The notes beneath the pieces were generated by a model. The model was not told the DNA's origin. It ran no database searches and saw only the letters and a list, made by a program, of their open reading frames with translations. Shown piece by piece: positions 33,675-43,351 of a stretch of DNA of 51,559 nt. The first letter of the stretch is position 1. Each line of letters begins with the position of its first letter. The DNA lies in the NCBI GenBank assembly GCA_001516055.1, contig LOEZ01000086.1, positions 1 through 51,559 of the forward strand, given 5' to 3'. A program made the translations under genes and the position numbers. This DNA comes from Gracilibacter sp. BRH_c7a. GTDB lineage: Bacteria; Bacillota; Desulfitobacteriia; Desulfitobacteriales; Syntrophobotulaceae.

Positions 33675-35204
33675 CTATGTTTCTAAGACTTCAACAATTT
33701 TCTCAAGTTTCTCTATTGAACCTTTTTTCTGAGACTTAACTCTGGCTTCCTTGTGCAAGAAAAAGCTCACGTACTCCCAGAAAGCGGCAGACATGTTATT
33801 TTCATTGGTAGCAAAAACAACAGATGGTGGTGAAGTTTTTCCAAAGATTACCCCCACATCCTCTTTGGCATAGATCATGGGTACTGCCTTTTCCGGATCA
33901 GTCATAAGATAGACATTATAATTATCAAAGGTCTTAAGCAGCCTGATAATATTCTTAAGGTGCCTACTAAATTCTCCTGGCGTTAAGAATAGTGCTGTGT
34001 CACCAAATATATCTGAAAAGTTGAGCATAACTTGTCCACTTTGTATTTTTTCTAAATCAGGAAGGGTAATAATTTCGGTAAATTTTTGTTTTTGCAAACT
34101 CTCTTCAAACTTTTTTATTCGCATCTCCTGATAAGCTAATACCCGGTCCTTATTATTACTTTCCAGGCGTGAGAGAATACTTTCTGCAACATCAGTAGGC
34201 ATGGTTATGTTTGAAAGTACACCTGTTTTTAGAATACTGTCTGCTTCCGCATTATCAAATTCCTCAAGAATGGACAAAAACCCTTCCTTACTTTCAGGAG
34301 TAAAAATACGCATAAGCGGTCGGCAGAGGGAAAGAAAATTATTAAATTCTTGACTGAGAGCTATAATTGTATCTTTATCTGTAAATAGAAAGTTAGCTGC
34401 ATTTCTTGTATCATCCCCTATGGAATTTGAAGTTACAGCAACGGTATTAGGAGCGATAAATAATGTACGCTTAAACACCCTGTCGCGCATTTTTGGATAG
34501 TAGTAGGGCTCTATGGCTCCTGTCATATAAATTGGCAACCACTCTCTAACAGCCGAAAGCAGTTCCTCAAGGCTGCGGGTAACAGAGTGAATAACTTTTA
34601 TTTTATTACCACTCATAATCACTTGGGAAAATAGAGCTGCCCATTTAGCCCTAAACTCAGGGTTTTCAGTCAACCAATCCATGCTCTCATCGCTGTATAA
34701 AAGCAGTGTTTGAGGGCTTTTGTTTTTTAAAATAAGAGAAAAAAATGCAATAACCGCATTTTGTTTACCCTCTATACCATAAAAAACATCAGACGTTATG
34801 CTTCCATTGATTTTTAATTCGTCAACGTCGGGAATCTGCGGGGGCTTCTTAAAACTAAACTGTGCAATATTGTCAACAAAACTCTCAATAGTTTTTGTGT
34901 CATCTGCTTTTTCCACCAGAAACCATTTATTAATAAGCCTGGTTACTTCCTCAAAATTTGCAGCCGGATTTTTTAATGACACTTTAAGTGCTTCACTCAG
35001 GGCAGCCTTTTGAAATTCTGCGCTGCAATTTCGAGCAAAATATGCGGCCATAGCCATTATGTAATTTTCATTTTTGGCGGGGGTGCGTACCCCTCTGCGC
35101 AAACGGCTTACAAAGGAGGCATCAAGGGAAACACTTCGAGCCAGTGTACTGTTTGATGTACTGGTAATCTTCATCAGCAGATCAAGCTTTTCTCCAAACT
35201 TCAC
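33675..35204 (-). CDS. Large regulator with N-terminal XRE-type helix-turn-helix
   Basis: A 509-residue protein. The first about 55 residues fit a lambda-repressor-like HTH (LDLLMKITSTSNSTLARSVSLDASFVSRLRRG). The remaining about 450 residues contain no domain I recognise; KPPQIPDVDELKINGSITSDVFYGIEGKQNAVIAFFSLILKNKSPQTLLLYSDE is globular and later parts resemble a sensor or effector region. GTG at 35204 has AAGGAGG 8-9 nt upstream. It is divergent from an exported protein gene with a palindrome between. Confidence 0.65.
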   Translation of the reverse strand: MKFGEKLDLLMKITSTSNSTLARSVSLDASFVSRLRRGVRTPAKNENYIMAMAAYFARNCSAEFQKAALSEALKVSLKNPAANFEEVTRLINKWFLVEKADDTKTIESFVDNIAQFSFKKPPQIPDVDELKINGSITSDVFYGIEGKQNAVIAFFSLILKNKSPQTLLLYSDESMDWLTENPEFRAKWAALFSQVIMSGNKIKVIHSVTRSLEELLSAVREWLPIYMTGAIEPYYYPKMRDRVFKRTLFIAPNTVAVTSNSIGDDTRNAANFLFTDKDTIIALSQEFNNFLSLCRPLMRIFTPESKEGFLSILEEFDNAEADSILKTGVLSNITMPTDVAESILSRLESNNKDRVLAYQEMRIKKFEESLQKQKFTEIITLPDLEKIQSGQVMLNFSDIFGDTALFLTPGEFSRHLKNIIRLLKTFDNYNVYLMTDPEKAVPMIYAKEDVGVIFGKTSPPSVVFATNENNMSAAFWEYVSFFLHKEARVKSQKKGSIEKLEKIVEVLET

Positions 35205-35260
35205 ACAGAACACCTCCTTAAGGACAATTTTAACACCTAGTTAAATAACAGAGCAATGAC

Positions 35261-35299
35261 TTTGGCACAAATCGTGTCATGAATTTGGCAATGCCAAAT
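35261..35299. promoter_or_regulatory. Palindromic operator between divergent genes
   Basis: ATTTGGCA-A-TGCCAAAT is a perfect 17-bp palindrome at 35283-35299, and a further TTTGGCA half site occurs at 35261-35267. It is central in the region between the XRE-like gene and the divergent exported protein gene and probably binds that regulator. Confidence 0.55.
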
Positions 35300-35400
35300 C
35301 TCTTAGAGATATTATTTTAAGGAATGTAAGGGTGTTAGAATTGTTTAGAGGGAGAGATATCAGATAGATGGCATAATGGTCCCAAAGAAGGAGGAGTGGA

Positions 35401-36333
35401 ATGCAAATGAGTAGAAAACTGAAAAAACTAGTCTCGGTAGCACTGTTAGCTCTGCTGTTCTTAACTGTGTTCAGTGTGCAAAAGATTGAAGCTGCGGACG
35501 TTACCGAGGACGACCTTATAGGAACATGGGAAGCCCGGCTGAAGATCAACAAACTCGAACTTTTTGGAATAATGGAGAACCAGAGGGATGAGTTGTATAA
35601 ACAGGAGAAGGTTCCTCAAACGCTTTATTTTTCTATGAAGGATAGCAAACTAATGCTAAGCTTTGGCGCAACATCAATGCCTGTGACACTGAGCGGCGGT
35701 AAGCTGAGCGGCACGTATTCCGGGGAATTTATGTTTAATTACAATATTGAGTCGACGCTGAATGGTACGGTGAGTAAGTCAGCAAAAGGTATCGAGCTAA
35801 CCATTAGTACAAAGCAGGAAATGTGGAGTGATAACCAGAAAAACGGCTCTGTTATATCTTGTACTTATACCAGTGCCGGAGCAACTTCTGCGCCGGCAGT
35901 GGCTGCCGAGCCCGAGGAAGAAGTACCGGCAGACGTTGAGGAACCGGTTGAGGAAGAAGAGATTGTCGTAGAATCAATTACCATCGAACCCAAAATAATT
36001 TTCCTCAAAATAGGAGCAACCAGACAGCTAAATGTGAAGATCAAGCCGCCCGGGGCCGATGCCGGTGATGTCGTCGTCGAATCCTACGATAGAAAAATAG
36101 TAGGCTTATATGACAATGCTTCGGTGCGGGGACTAAAGGCGGGCTTTTCGGAAATCACGGCGCAGACACGTGACGGTAAGTTTAAAACTAAAAGCAGGGT
36201 CTTCGTGGGCGAGGATAATAAAGAAGTTGCGGGTATAGTATTGGATACTTTATGGTCTAAAACCAAAAAGTTCCTGCACGGAGACTCTTTTCAAGTGCAA
36301 ACACCGACAGCAACATGCGGGGTGAGGGGATGA
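35401..36333 (+). CDS. Exported protein with Ig-like (BIG2) domain
   Basis: A 310-residue protein with signal peptide (about 1-31, cleavage near VQKIEAAD), an N-terminal beta-rich part with GTWEARLKINK, an acidic linker (about 165-195, EEEVPADVEEPVEEE), and a C-terminal bacterial Ig-like domain (ESITIEPKIIFLKIGATRQL...GLKAGFSEITAQT, about 197-280). AAGGAGGAG precedes ATG. It overlaps the following gene by ATGA, so the two are translationally coupled. Confidence 0.75.
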   Translation: MQMSRKLKKLVSVALLALLFLTVFSVQKIEAADVTEDDLIGTWEARLKINKLELFGIMENQRDELYKQEKVPQTLYFSMKDSKLMLSFGATSMPVTLSGGKLSGTYSGEFMFNYNIESTLNGTVSKSAKGIELTISTKQEMWSDNQKNGSVISCTYTSAGATSAPAVAAEPEEEVPADVEEPVEEEEIVVESITIEPKIIFLKIGATRQLNVKIKPPGADAGDVVVESYDRKIVGLYDNASVRGLKAGFSEITAQTRDGKFKTKSRVFVGEDNKEVAGIVLDTLWSKTKKFLHGDSFQVQTPTATCGVRG

Positions 36334-36905
36334 TGAAAAGAATGAATAAAGTAAAGAATAAGGCTGTTTTTGTTATGATTCTTATACTGGCTTTGGGACT
36401 AATGGGTTGTTCAAGCAAGCCGGCAGTCTCTGAACAATTTGATTATGATGGGGAACTAAAGGGTAACCTTGCCCACGGATTAGGAACCTTATATGAAGAA
36501 GATGTTCTGATTTATGAAGGAGAGTTTAAAAACGGAATAATTAATGGCCAGGGGAAAATATATCAAGACGGTTTACTTAAATACGAAGGACAATTCAAGG
36601 ATGCCCAGGCCTTGGGAAAAGGCATCCTTTACAGTAAGGCCGGCAAGAAAATGTTTGAGGGGACTATTACAGAGAACGACGGCGAGAGCTATAAAGGAAC
36701 AGGCACCCTTTATAACGACGAGGAAGAGCCCGCCTACCAGGGAGAGCTTACAGTTAAAGGTAGCAGGGTGGAGTTTGCCGATAGAGGTAAGATCCTGTAT
36801 CCCACCGGCGATGTATTCTATGATGGTGAACTGAAGGACGGTATGCCGGCTGGAAAAGGGACTTACTATGATCCGGAAGGAAATATATTGCAGGAAAATA
36901 AATGA
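36330..36905 (+). CDS. MORN-repeat lipoprotein
   Basis: A 191-residue exported lipoprotein with lipobox LMGC and several MORN-type repeats (YDGELKGNLAHGLGTLY, YEGEFKNGIINGQGKIY, YEGQFKDAQALGKGILY, YDGELKDGMPAGKGTYY) in the mature part. MORN repeats form extended beta sheets and bind membranes or partners. The start at 36330 overlaps the upstream stop as ATGA; other ATGs at 36333 and 36342 are possible. Confidence 0.8.
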   Translation: MMKRMNKVKNKAVFVMILILALGLMGCSSKPAVSEQFDYDGELKGNLAHGLGTLYEEDVLIYEGEFKNGIINGQGKIYQDGLLKYEGQFKDAQALGKGILYSKAGKKMFEGTITENDGESYKGTGTLYNDEEEPAYQGELTVKGSRVEFADRGKILYPTGDVFYDGELKDGMPAGKGTYYDPEGNILQENK

Positions 36906-36920
36906 ATCAATACAAATGGG

Positions 36921-36949
36921 AAGACAGTATCATCGTATACTGTCTTTTT
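36921..36949 (+). terminator. Terminator after MORN lipoprotein gene
   Basis: AAGACAGTAT pairs with ATACTGTCTT around a 6-nt loop, followed by a T5C tract. It is a clear terminator. Confidence 0.85.
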
Positions 36950-37033
36950 CTTCGTTATGTTCAGTTAAGTGAAATCATCTTGTTCAGTTAATTAAAACCA
37001 TGCTGGAGCTGGAAAATATAATATTTAATAATA

Positions 37034-37042
37034 TGTTATAAT
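37034..37042 (+). promoter_or_regulatory. Extended -10 promoter of iron alcohol dehydrogenase
   Basis: TGTTATAAT lies 32 nt before the start, with no clear -35. Two copies of TGTTCAGTTAA (36958-36968 and 36981-36991), 23 bp apart, lie upstream and may bind an activator. Confidence 0.5.
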
Positions 37043-37073
37043 TTGTATATTCTACTTTGAGGGGGAAATAAGG

Positions 37074-38231
37074 ATGATTAAACCTTTTGATTTTGCATTA
37101 CCCACAAATATTAAATACGGAGTGGGTATAGTTAAAACTCTGGGCGAAGAGTTAAGGTTATTAGCAGCCCAAAAAGTAATGATAATAACGGATAAAGGCC
37201 TTGTAAACGCAGGCCTAGTAAAGAAGATTACCGAAGAAATTGAAAGAGCAGGCATAAGCTATATCGTATATGATGAGATCGAGGCCAATCCAAAAGATTA
37301 TAATGTGGAAGCTTGTGCTGAAAAAGCTAAAGAGGAATTAATAGATACCATCGTTGCCTTTGGAGGCGGAAGCCCGATAGATGCGGCTAAAGCTGTAGCT
37401 GTTTTATCCAGGCAGGGCGGTAAGGTAAAAGACTATCAGGGCAAGGGAAAAATCAAGGATAATTGTCTGCCGATGATAACTATACCTACAACAGCCGGTA
37501 CTGGCAGTGAGGTAACCTTTTCTTCGGTTATAACGGATACAAATGAGAAATTTAAATTTACAATTAAAAGCACTGCAATAGCAGCTAAAACAGCGATAAT
37601 TGACCCTGAACTTACCTTGACTGTTCCGCCCGGTATTACGGCAGCTACGGGGATAGATGCTCTAACTCATGCTATAGAAGGGTATACAGCAAATTGTACT
37701 GAACCAATAGCAGAAGCAGTGGGTTTATATGCAGTTGAATATATAGCCCAAAATATAGTGGTAGCAGTTAAGAATGGGGAAAACATAGTAGCAAGAGATA
37801 AAATGATGATGGGAAGTCTTTTGGCAGGACTATCTTTCAGCCACGCCGATGTCGCTTCAGTACACTGCATGGCGGAAGCACTGGGTAGTATTTATGATGC
37901 ACCGCATGGTATATGCAATGCGATATTGCTTCCCTACGTGATGGAGTATAACCTGCCTTCAGCAGAATACAAATATGCCAGAATAGCAAGAGCCATGGGT
38001 ATCGAAGAAGAAAATGATTTTAAAGCTGCAGTAAAAGGTATAGAACATATTAAAAAATTATCCAAGGAAATCGGGCTCCCTGGAATAAAGTCATTGAATG
38101 TTAATCCTGATGATTTTGAACTTTTAGCAGGAATGTCTGTAAAAAATGGTTCTAACGAAAGTAATCCAAGAAAAATAACCAAGGATGGCTATGTGGAATT
38201 GTTCAATGCAGCATATAATAACCCTTATTAG
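37074..38231 (+). CDS. Iron-containing alcohol dehydrogenase
   Basis: A 385-residue group III (Fe) alcohol dehydrogenase. NAD-binding GGGSPIDAAKAV (about 95), PTTAGTGSEVTFSSVI, DALTHAIEGY and HGICNAILLPYVMEYN with metal-binding His are all visible. GAGGGGG lies upstream of ATG. It reduces an aldehyde or oxidises an alcohol with NAD(P); the substrate is not evident. It has its own promoter and converges on the VWA gene. Confidence 0.9.
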   Translation: MIKPFDFALPTNIKYGVGIVKTLGEELRLLAAQKVMIITDKGLVNAGLVKKITEEIERAGISYIVYDEIEANPKDYNVEACAEKAKEELIDTIVAFGGGSPIDAAKAVAVLSRQGGKVKDYQGKGKIKDNCLPMITIPTTAGTGSEVTFSSVITDTNEKFKFTIKSTAIAAKTAIIDPELTLTVPPGITAATGIDALTHAIEGYTANCTEPIAEAVGLYAVEYIAQNIVVAVKNGENIVARDKMMMGSLLAGLSFSHADVASVHCMAEALGSIYDAPHGICNAILLPYVMEYNLPSAEYKYARIARAMGIEEENDFKAAVKGIEHIKKLSKEIGLPGIKSLNVNPDDFELLAGMSVKNGSNESNPRKITKDGYVELFNAAYNNPY

Positions 38232-38265
38232 CTATATAATTAACTTAATGGAATTTGGCAGATTG

Positions 38266-39579
38266 TCACAATCTTCTGCAGGCTACCATTAAACGCTCCA
38301 AAGTACTACAGTCCAGCATTGTACAATACTTAGCAAAATCCTCCAGACCTTTAATTCCTGTCCAATTCTTTTCCGGTACAGGATTTAGCCACAGAACACG
38401 TTTTACCCTTTTTGAGAGTTCTTTCAGACTATTTACAGCAAGATTATAATCCAGTGTCTTGGCATCACTTACAATTAAAAATACTGTAGATGAGTTGATA
38501 ATTACCGAATTGTTGTCCAGGATTCCGTTCAGTGATACGCCTATATTTGTACCTTTGCCCCAAATAGGGCTCGATTTGACCTGTGTTTCAAAATCCGAAA
38601 GGTCATAGTATAATCTATTGTTCATTCGTATCGCATCATCTGAAAATAGATAACTCTCAGTAGTTGTGAATTCCTTTCCAATACCTGAGATAAACTGAAG
38701 CACAAAGCTTGAAAACTGGAGCATGGATGCTGACACATCACAAAACAGGAAGAGTTTACTTTTGGAATGCAAGCGGTTTTTGTATTTTAATTTAAACAGT
38801 ACCGTTCCGGTACTCAAATTACTTTGAATCGTCTTTTTAAAATCTAGTCTCTTCTTTTTGCCGGTCTTGCGGTATTTTCTGGAAAGTTCTCTTTTTAAAT
38901 TCTCTATAAGCTCGGAAATCAATCTTACAGCAGCAGGCACATCCTCGCTGTTGATTTCGCCTATGTTTCTGTGAAGCAGATCGTTTGCTTTCAGAATCTC
39001 ATCTGAAACCTCAGCGGCGATTATACCGGCCTCTGAAGTATCCTGTGTAAGAATTCCCCTGGTCTGGATCAGTTGTTGTGCATACTTCTGCTTCAGACTT
39101 GTCAGTTTGCCTTTTACAGTACCTTCAGCAAGCTGCTTAAATTCAGCTCTAACATTTTTCCCTGCAGAAGTTGTATTGAGGAAACTCTCCAAATTTATTT
39201 TCTCGGATTCCGGGAGTCCGGCAAAGATTTCTTTATACTCATCGGTTAATTCAACCTGTGTATCTTGAAAGTTCAGGCTTTTAACAGATTCTTCAATTTC
39301 CATTTTCAATGTCTCAATCGTCTCTGCTCTATTGGCGACATATTCATTCCTGACTGCCAGAGGAACAAAGTATAAGTCGAATACCTTGGAAAAAATTTCC
39401 CTTCCCGTTTCGTCTTTAACAAGACATGCTTGCAGAGCAGCCTTGACCTGAACTTTATTAAAAATTTCAACATATTCAAGAGATTCAACTGCAGTGATGC
39501 AATCTGAAACACTAAAACTCATACCCGCCATTCTTAATATTTTAAAAAACTCAACGAGGTTTTTTGTCAAGTAATTCAC
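38266..39579 (-). CDS. VWA domain protein (CoxE-like)
   Basis: A protein of about 437 residues with a C-terminal von Willebrand A-like domain whose MIDAS motif is DVSAS (about 280), and a helical N-terminal part. MoxR-VWA pairs assist maturation or remodelling of metalloenzymes and complexes (CoxD/CoxE in CO dehydrogenase). GTG at 39579 has GAGGG upstream; ATG at 39591 would be 4 residues longer but sits against its ribosome site. Its start overlaps the moxR gene, consistent with coupling. No CO dehydrogenase gene is nearby. Confidence 0.8.
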   Translation of the reverse strand: MNYLTKNLVEFFKILRMAGMSFSVSDCITAVESLEYVEIFNKVQVKAALQACLVKDETGREIFSKVFDLYFVPLAVRNEYVANRAETIETLKMEIEESVKSLNFQDTQVELTDEYKEIFAGLPESEKINLESFLNTTSAGKNVRAEFKQLAEGTVKGKLTSLKQKYAQQLIQTRGILTQDTSEAGIIAAEVSDEILKANDLLHRNIGEINSEDVPAAVRLISELIENLKRELSRKYRKTGKKKRLDFKKTIQSNLSTGTVLFKLKYKNRLHSKSKLFLFCDVSASMLQFSSFVLQFISGIGKEFTTTESYLFSDDAIRMNNRLYYDLSDFETQVKSSPIWGKGTNIGVSLNGILDNNSVIINSSTVFLIVSDAKTLDYNLAVNSLKELSKRVKRVLWLNPVPEKNWTGIKGLEDFAKYCTMLDCSTLERLMVACRRL

Positions 39580-40417
39580 TGAAACCCTCATCCTTCCGTA
39601 TCTCCAGCATATCTTCCCTATTCTTTATGAGGAGTCCAAGCGTCTTTGATATACCATCTTCATCAAGCCTGTTTTTGTCCATAGCCAGCAGGGAAGATAC
39701 CCAATCCAGAGTTTCCGCAACAGAAGGCTTTTTGTAAACCCTGCTGTTCTGTCTCAGGTACGAAACTGCACTGGCGGCATCCTTGGCAAGCCTCTCCGGA
39801 ACACCGGGCAATTTGGCGTTGATTATTCTTATTTCCTTTTCCACATCTGGATAGTTAAGGAAAAGATAGATACATCTTCTTCTCAGGGCATCTGATAATT
39901 GCCTTGTATTATTACTGGTAAGGATAATGACCGGTCTGCTCTTTGCTTTAATAGTGCCAAGCTCAGGTATGGATACTTGAAAATCCGAGAGCACTTCTAA
40001 TAAAAATGCTTCAAATTCTTCATCCGACTTGTCTATCTCATCAATTAGCAGGACATTGCTGGTTTCACTGTTAATTGCCTTGAGCAAAGGTCTTTCGAGC
40101 AGATATTCTTTTGAATAAAGATCGCTTAAGTTCGCTTTAGCGGCAAGTCCTGCCTGGATGGACAGCAGTTGCTTCTGATAATTCCATTCATACAGAGCTT
40201 TGGATTCATCGAGACCTTCGTAACACTGAAGCCTGATCAACTCAACTCCAAGGGCGGATGCCAGCACTTTGGCAACCTCTGTTTTACCCACTCCGGCTGC
40301 TCCTTCAATCAATAATGGTTTGCCAAGTTTTAAGGCAATATGCACAGTAATCAGAAATTCTTCATCAAAAATATAATTTTCAGCTTCCAAAGACCGCCTT
40401 AATGTTATCAAATCCAT
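39551..40417 (-). CDS. MoxR family AAA+ ATPase
   Basis: A 288-residue AAA+ ATPase. Walker A is EGAAGVGKTEVAK (about 38), Walker B LLIDEIDKSDEEFEAFLLEVLSDF, sensor ILTSNNTRQLSDALRRRC. The ATG at 40417 has AAAGGAG 8 nt upstream. It is a chaperone-like partner of the VWA protein encoded next. An extended -10 promoter and a large inverted repeat stand upstream. Confidence 0.9.
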   Translation of the reverse strand: MDLITLRRSLEAENYIFDEEFLITVHIALKLGKPLLIEGAAGVGKTEVAKVLASALGVELIRLQCYEGLDESKALYEWNYQKQLLSIQAGLAAKANLSDLYSKEYLLERPLLKAINSETSNVLLIDEIDKSDEEFEAFLLEVLSDFQVSIPELGTIKAKSRPVIILTSNNTRQLSDALRRRCIYLFLNYPDVEKEIRIINAKLPGVPERLAKDAASAVSYLRQNSRVYKKPSVAETLDWVSSLLAMDKNRLDEDGISKTLGLLIKNREDMLEIRKDEGFSELLDKKPR

Positions 40418-40910
40418 TAAAAAAACTCCTTTAAACGGCAGACAATGCCACAGCATTTTTCACAAGTATAGCATGACAAAACCCAACAGGGAAAATATAA
40501 AATTTCTTGCTGGGTTTTGTCATGTATTATTTAATTTTCTGCTCCAAATTGGTAAATAAATCACTGTCAAAAAAATATCGTAAGCTGATTTGTGCCTTGC
40601 GCAGCAGGGTTGTTAAGCCAGCGAGGATCGTTAAAGTTTAAAATTATCTTATGTTGAGGGAAATAAAAAGAAAAAGCAAAAGGATTATTATCGATTCACA
40701 GCGAAATTACCAGGAAATAGCAAAAATGAAGAAGCAATAACTGTATGTCTGCACGAAGTACCCGAAATCAACAAATAAGCTATCTCATCTGAGGCATCGC
40801 GATAAACTGATTTGCCTCTGCAAATTCATGGTGAAAAAATAACCTAATCACCAGCGTTACATAAAGAACCCGATGATACTACCTTCATGAAAAATAACTG
40901 GAGTGAGTAT
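40418..40910. other. Intergenic region before cas3
   Basis: About 490 bases without a convincing gene. It contains the moxR promoter region on the minus strand: CATGACAAAACCCA (40472-40485) is repeated inverted as TGGGTTTTGTCATG (40511-40524), and TGCTATACT on the minus strand is an extended -10 there. Two loosely similar stretches (40575-40605 and 40794-40824, both with CTGATTTG) and an open stretch around 40690-40780 lack start and ribosome sites. Confidence 0.5.
40472..40524 (-). promoter_or_regulatory. Inverted repeat over moxR promoter
   Basis: Perfect 14-bp arms, 25 bp apart, with the extended -10 TGCTATACT abutting the inner arm on the minus strand. The arms are probably an operator for an unidentified regulator of the moxR-VWA pair. 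Confidence 0.5.
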
Positions 40911-43337
40911 ATGTTTTGCGCTCATATTAACCCGACAAGTTTAAAGGAACAAAGTGTTAAAGACCATTTATATCATGTGGCTATTCTATCTAAAGAATTT
41001 GGCGCTAAGGTTTCTCTGGAGTCAACTGCGGAATTAATTGGTATGCTTCATGATATGGGAAAAGAAACAAACAAATTTAACGCCTATATCCATTACTGTG
41101 CGGCACACCCCAATGACAAATCACTTAGGGGGTCCATCAATCATTCTACTGCCGGTGCCAAGTTTATCTATGATAATTTTTACAAAACAAAGGACCCTTA
41201 TCAAAGGCTTACGGCACAACTCATTTCTCTGGCGATTTGTTCCCATCATGGCGGACTAATAGATTGTTTGGACTTGAAAGGCTTTGATATCTTCACGGAC
41301 AAAATGCACACTGATAAAGAAATCTTCTATGATGAAGCTCTGTCTAATTTCAAGGCAGAATATCAGGACATGGATTATATTCATGAGTTGTTTTTTAGGG
41401 CAAAAGAAGAGATCAAAGCAATTCTTGCCCAAATTAACACAATAGATGGATCTAAAATATTTGGACAGTTTGCGGTGGGAACATTAGAGAAATACATTTT
41501 CAGCTGTGTAATTGATGCCGATCGTTACGATACATATGCCTTTATGGAAGGATGTGAACGGCAGTCTGGTATAGACAAGATTGCTTTATGGAACGAACTT
41601 GCCTCAACCTTGGAAAATAAATTAGAAGGCTTTCCGAAGCGAAGCAAAATTGATTTGCTGAGGGCAGAGATTTCCCAAATCTGTAAAGAATTTGCAAGAA
41701 ACGAGCCAGGAATCTATCAACTTTCAGTGCCGACAGGGGGTGGAAAAACCCTCTCCAGTTTACGGTACGCCTTAGAACATGCAAGGTTATTTAATAAAGA
41801 CCGAATTATTTATATTATCCCGTTCACCACCATCATCGACCAGAACGCCAAAGAGATCACAGAGATTTTAGGACGAGATGATGTCATTTTTGAACATCAT
41901 TCCAATCTTATTATTGATAACAAAAACATAGACAAAAATGAGAATGATGATGAGTATGAAGCTTATAAGCTTTTAACAGAGAGATGGGATAGCCCCATTA
42001 TTCTGACAACCATGGTGCAGTTTCTTGATACTTTATTCAGGGGAGGTACCCGGAGTGTCAGGCGCATGCATAACCTAGCCAATTCGATTCTTATCTTTGA
42101 TGAAATTCAGGCTATTCCCATCAAGTGTATCAACATGTTCAACAGTGCTATCAATTTCTTATCAACTGTTGGCAAGGCTACAGTTATACTTTGCACTGCA
42201 ACCCAACCACTTTTAGAAAAAACGGAAAGGTCTTTAAAACTAAGCGATTATCCGAACATCATTTCCAATAGAGATGACCAATTTAGTCAGTTCAAAAGGG
42301 TAAATTTGCTTGATAAAAGAATTAGCGGGGGATATAGCCCAGCTTTCCTAAAAGAACTTGTCTTGAAAACTATGGAACTAGTAGCCAGTGTCCTGGTAAT
42401 TTTAAATACGAAGAATTCTGCCAGAGAAATTTTTAAGGAGTTAAGGCGAGCCAATACCGATTTACCTCCTGAGAAACAGTACTTGGTTTTTCATTTAAGT
42501 ACGAATATGTGTCCGGCGCATCGTCTGAAGATTCTTCAAAAGATAAAAGAAAAATTAGGACAAACGAGAGTAATATGCATCAGCACCCAGTTGATCGAAG
42601 CTGGTGTGAATATTTCTTTCGGCTGTGTCATCCGCGCGCTGGCAGGGCTTGACAGTATTGCCCAAGCCGCCGGACGCTGTAATCGTCATGGTGAAACTTT
42701 CTGTAGCGACGTTTATATCGTTAACGTAGAGGGAGAAAATGTCGGCAAACTAGCGGACATTAAAGAAGGTCAAAAATGTACCGAAAGAGTACTGGATGAA
42801 TTTGCAGAAAATCCCGGCCTGTTTGATCATGACTTGCTTTCCCCAAAGGTTATGGAAAGGTATTATCAATACTATTTCTATAATAGAAGGAATGAGATGA
42901 ACTACACCTTACCAAAGCCGAATAACGATAAAACTATGTACGGTTTATTATCCGGGAACGAGGAGTCAGCGAATACTTTTACAGAAAGAAATGGTTTTAG
43001 ATCCGAGCTCCTGTTAAAGCAAGCTTTTAAAACAGCCGGTAATACTTTTGAGGTTATTGACCAGAAGACAACAGGAGTGATAGTTCCTTATGAGGAGGGA
43101 AAGGACCTGATAACCCTTATCAATGGTGAAAGAAGTTTAAGAGAATTAAAACATTACTTAAAGAAGGCTCAGCAGTTTTCGGTGAACTTATTTGAAACAG
43201 ATAGAAAAAAGCTTGAAGAAAAGGGCGGGATAGTTTCCTTAAAAGACGGGGCTTTCCTGGCACTTAAAGAAGGATTTTACTACGAGGAGGTTGGGGTAAC
43301 GTTGGAAAACGGTACCATGGAATTTTATAATTACTAA
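40911..43337 (+). CDS. cas3: CRISPR-associated nuclease/helicase Cas3
   Basis: An 808-residue Cas3 with N-terminal HD nuclease ([25 protein letters not shown]) and a superfamily 2 helicase: Walker [14 protein letters not shown] (about 270), [23 protein letters not shown] and [10 protein letters not shown]. It degrades DNA after Cascade recruitment. The ATG at 40911 is chosen because GGAGTGAG lies 3-10 nt upstream; an in-frame ATG at 40887 has no site. It leads a co-directional run with 14 nt or less between most cas genes. Confidence 0.95.
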   Translation: MFCAHINPTSLKEQSVKDHLYHVAILSKEFGAKVSLESTAELIGMLHDMGKETNKFNAYIHYCAAHPNDKSLRGSINHSTAGAKFIYDNFYKTKDPYQRLTAQLISLAICSHHGGLIDCLDLKGFDIFTDKMHTDKEIFYDEALSNFKAEYQDMDYIHELFFRAKEEIKAILAQINTIDGSKIFGQFAVGTLEKYIFSCVIDADRYDTYAFMEGCERQSGIDKIALWNELASTLENKLEGFPKRSKIDLLRAEISQICKEFARNEPGIYQLSVPTGGGKTLSSLRYALEHARLFNKDRIIYIIPFTTIIDQNAKEITEILGRDDVIFEHHSNLIIDNKNIDKNENDDEYEAYKLLTERWDSPIILTTMVQFLDTLFRGGTRSVRRMHNLANSILIFDEIQAIPIKCINMFNSAINFLSTVGKATVILCTATQPLLEKTERSLKLSDYPNIISNRDDQFSQFKRVNLLDKRISGGYSPAFLKELVLKTMELVASVLVILNTKNSAREIFKELRRANTDLPPEKQYLVFHLSTNMCPAHRLKILQKIKEKLGQTRVICISTQLIEAGVNISFGCVIRALAGLDSIAQAAGRCNRHGETFCSDVYIVNVEGENVGKLADIKEGQKCTERVLDEFAENPGLFDHDLLSPKVMERYYQYYFYNRRNEMNYTLPKPNNDKTMYGLLSGNEESANTFTERNGFRSELLLKQAFKTAGNTFEVIDQKTTGVIVPYEEGKDLITLINGERSLRELKHYLKKAQQFSVNLFETDRKKLEEKGGIVSLKDGAFLALKEGFYYEEVGVTLENGTMEFYNY

Positions 43338-43351
43338 AGGAGGGCGGGAAT

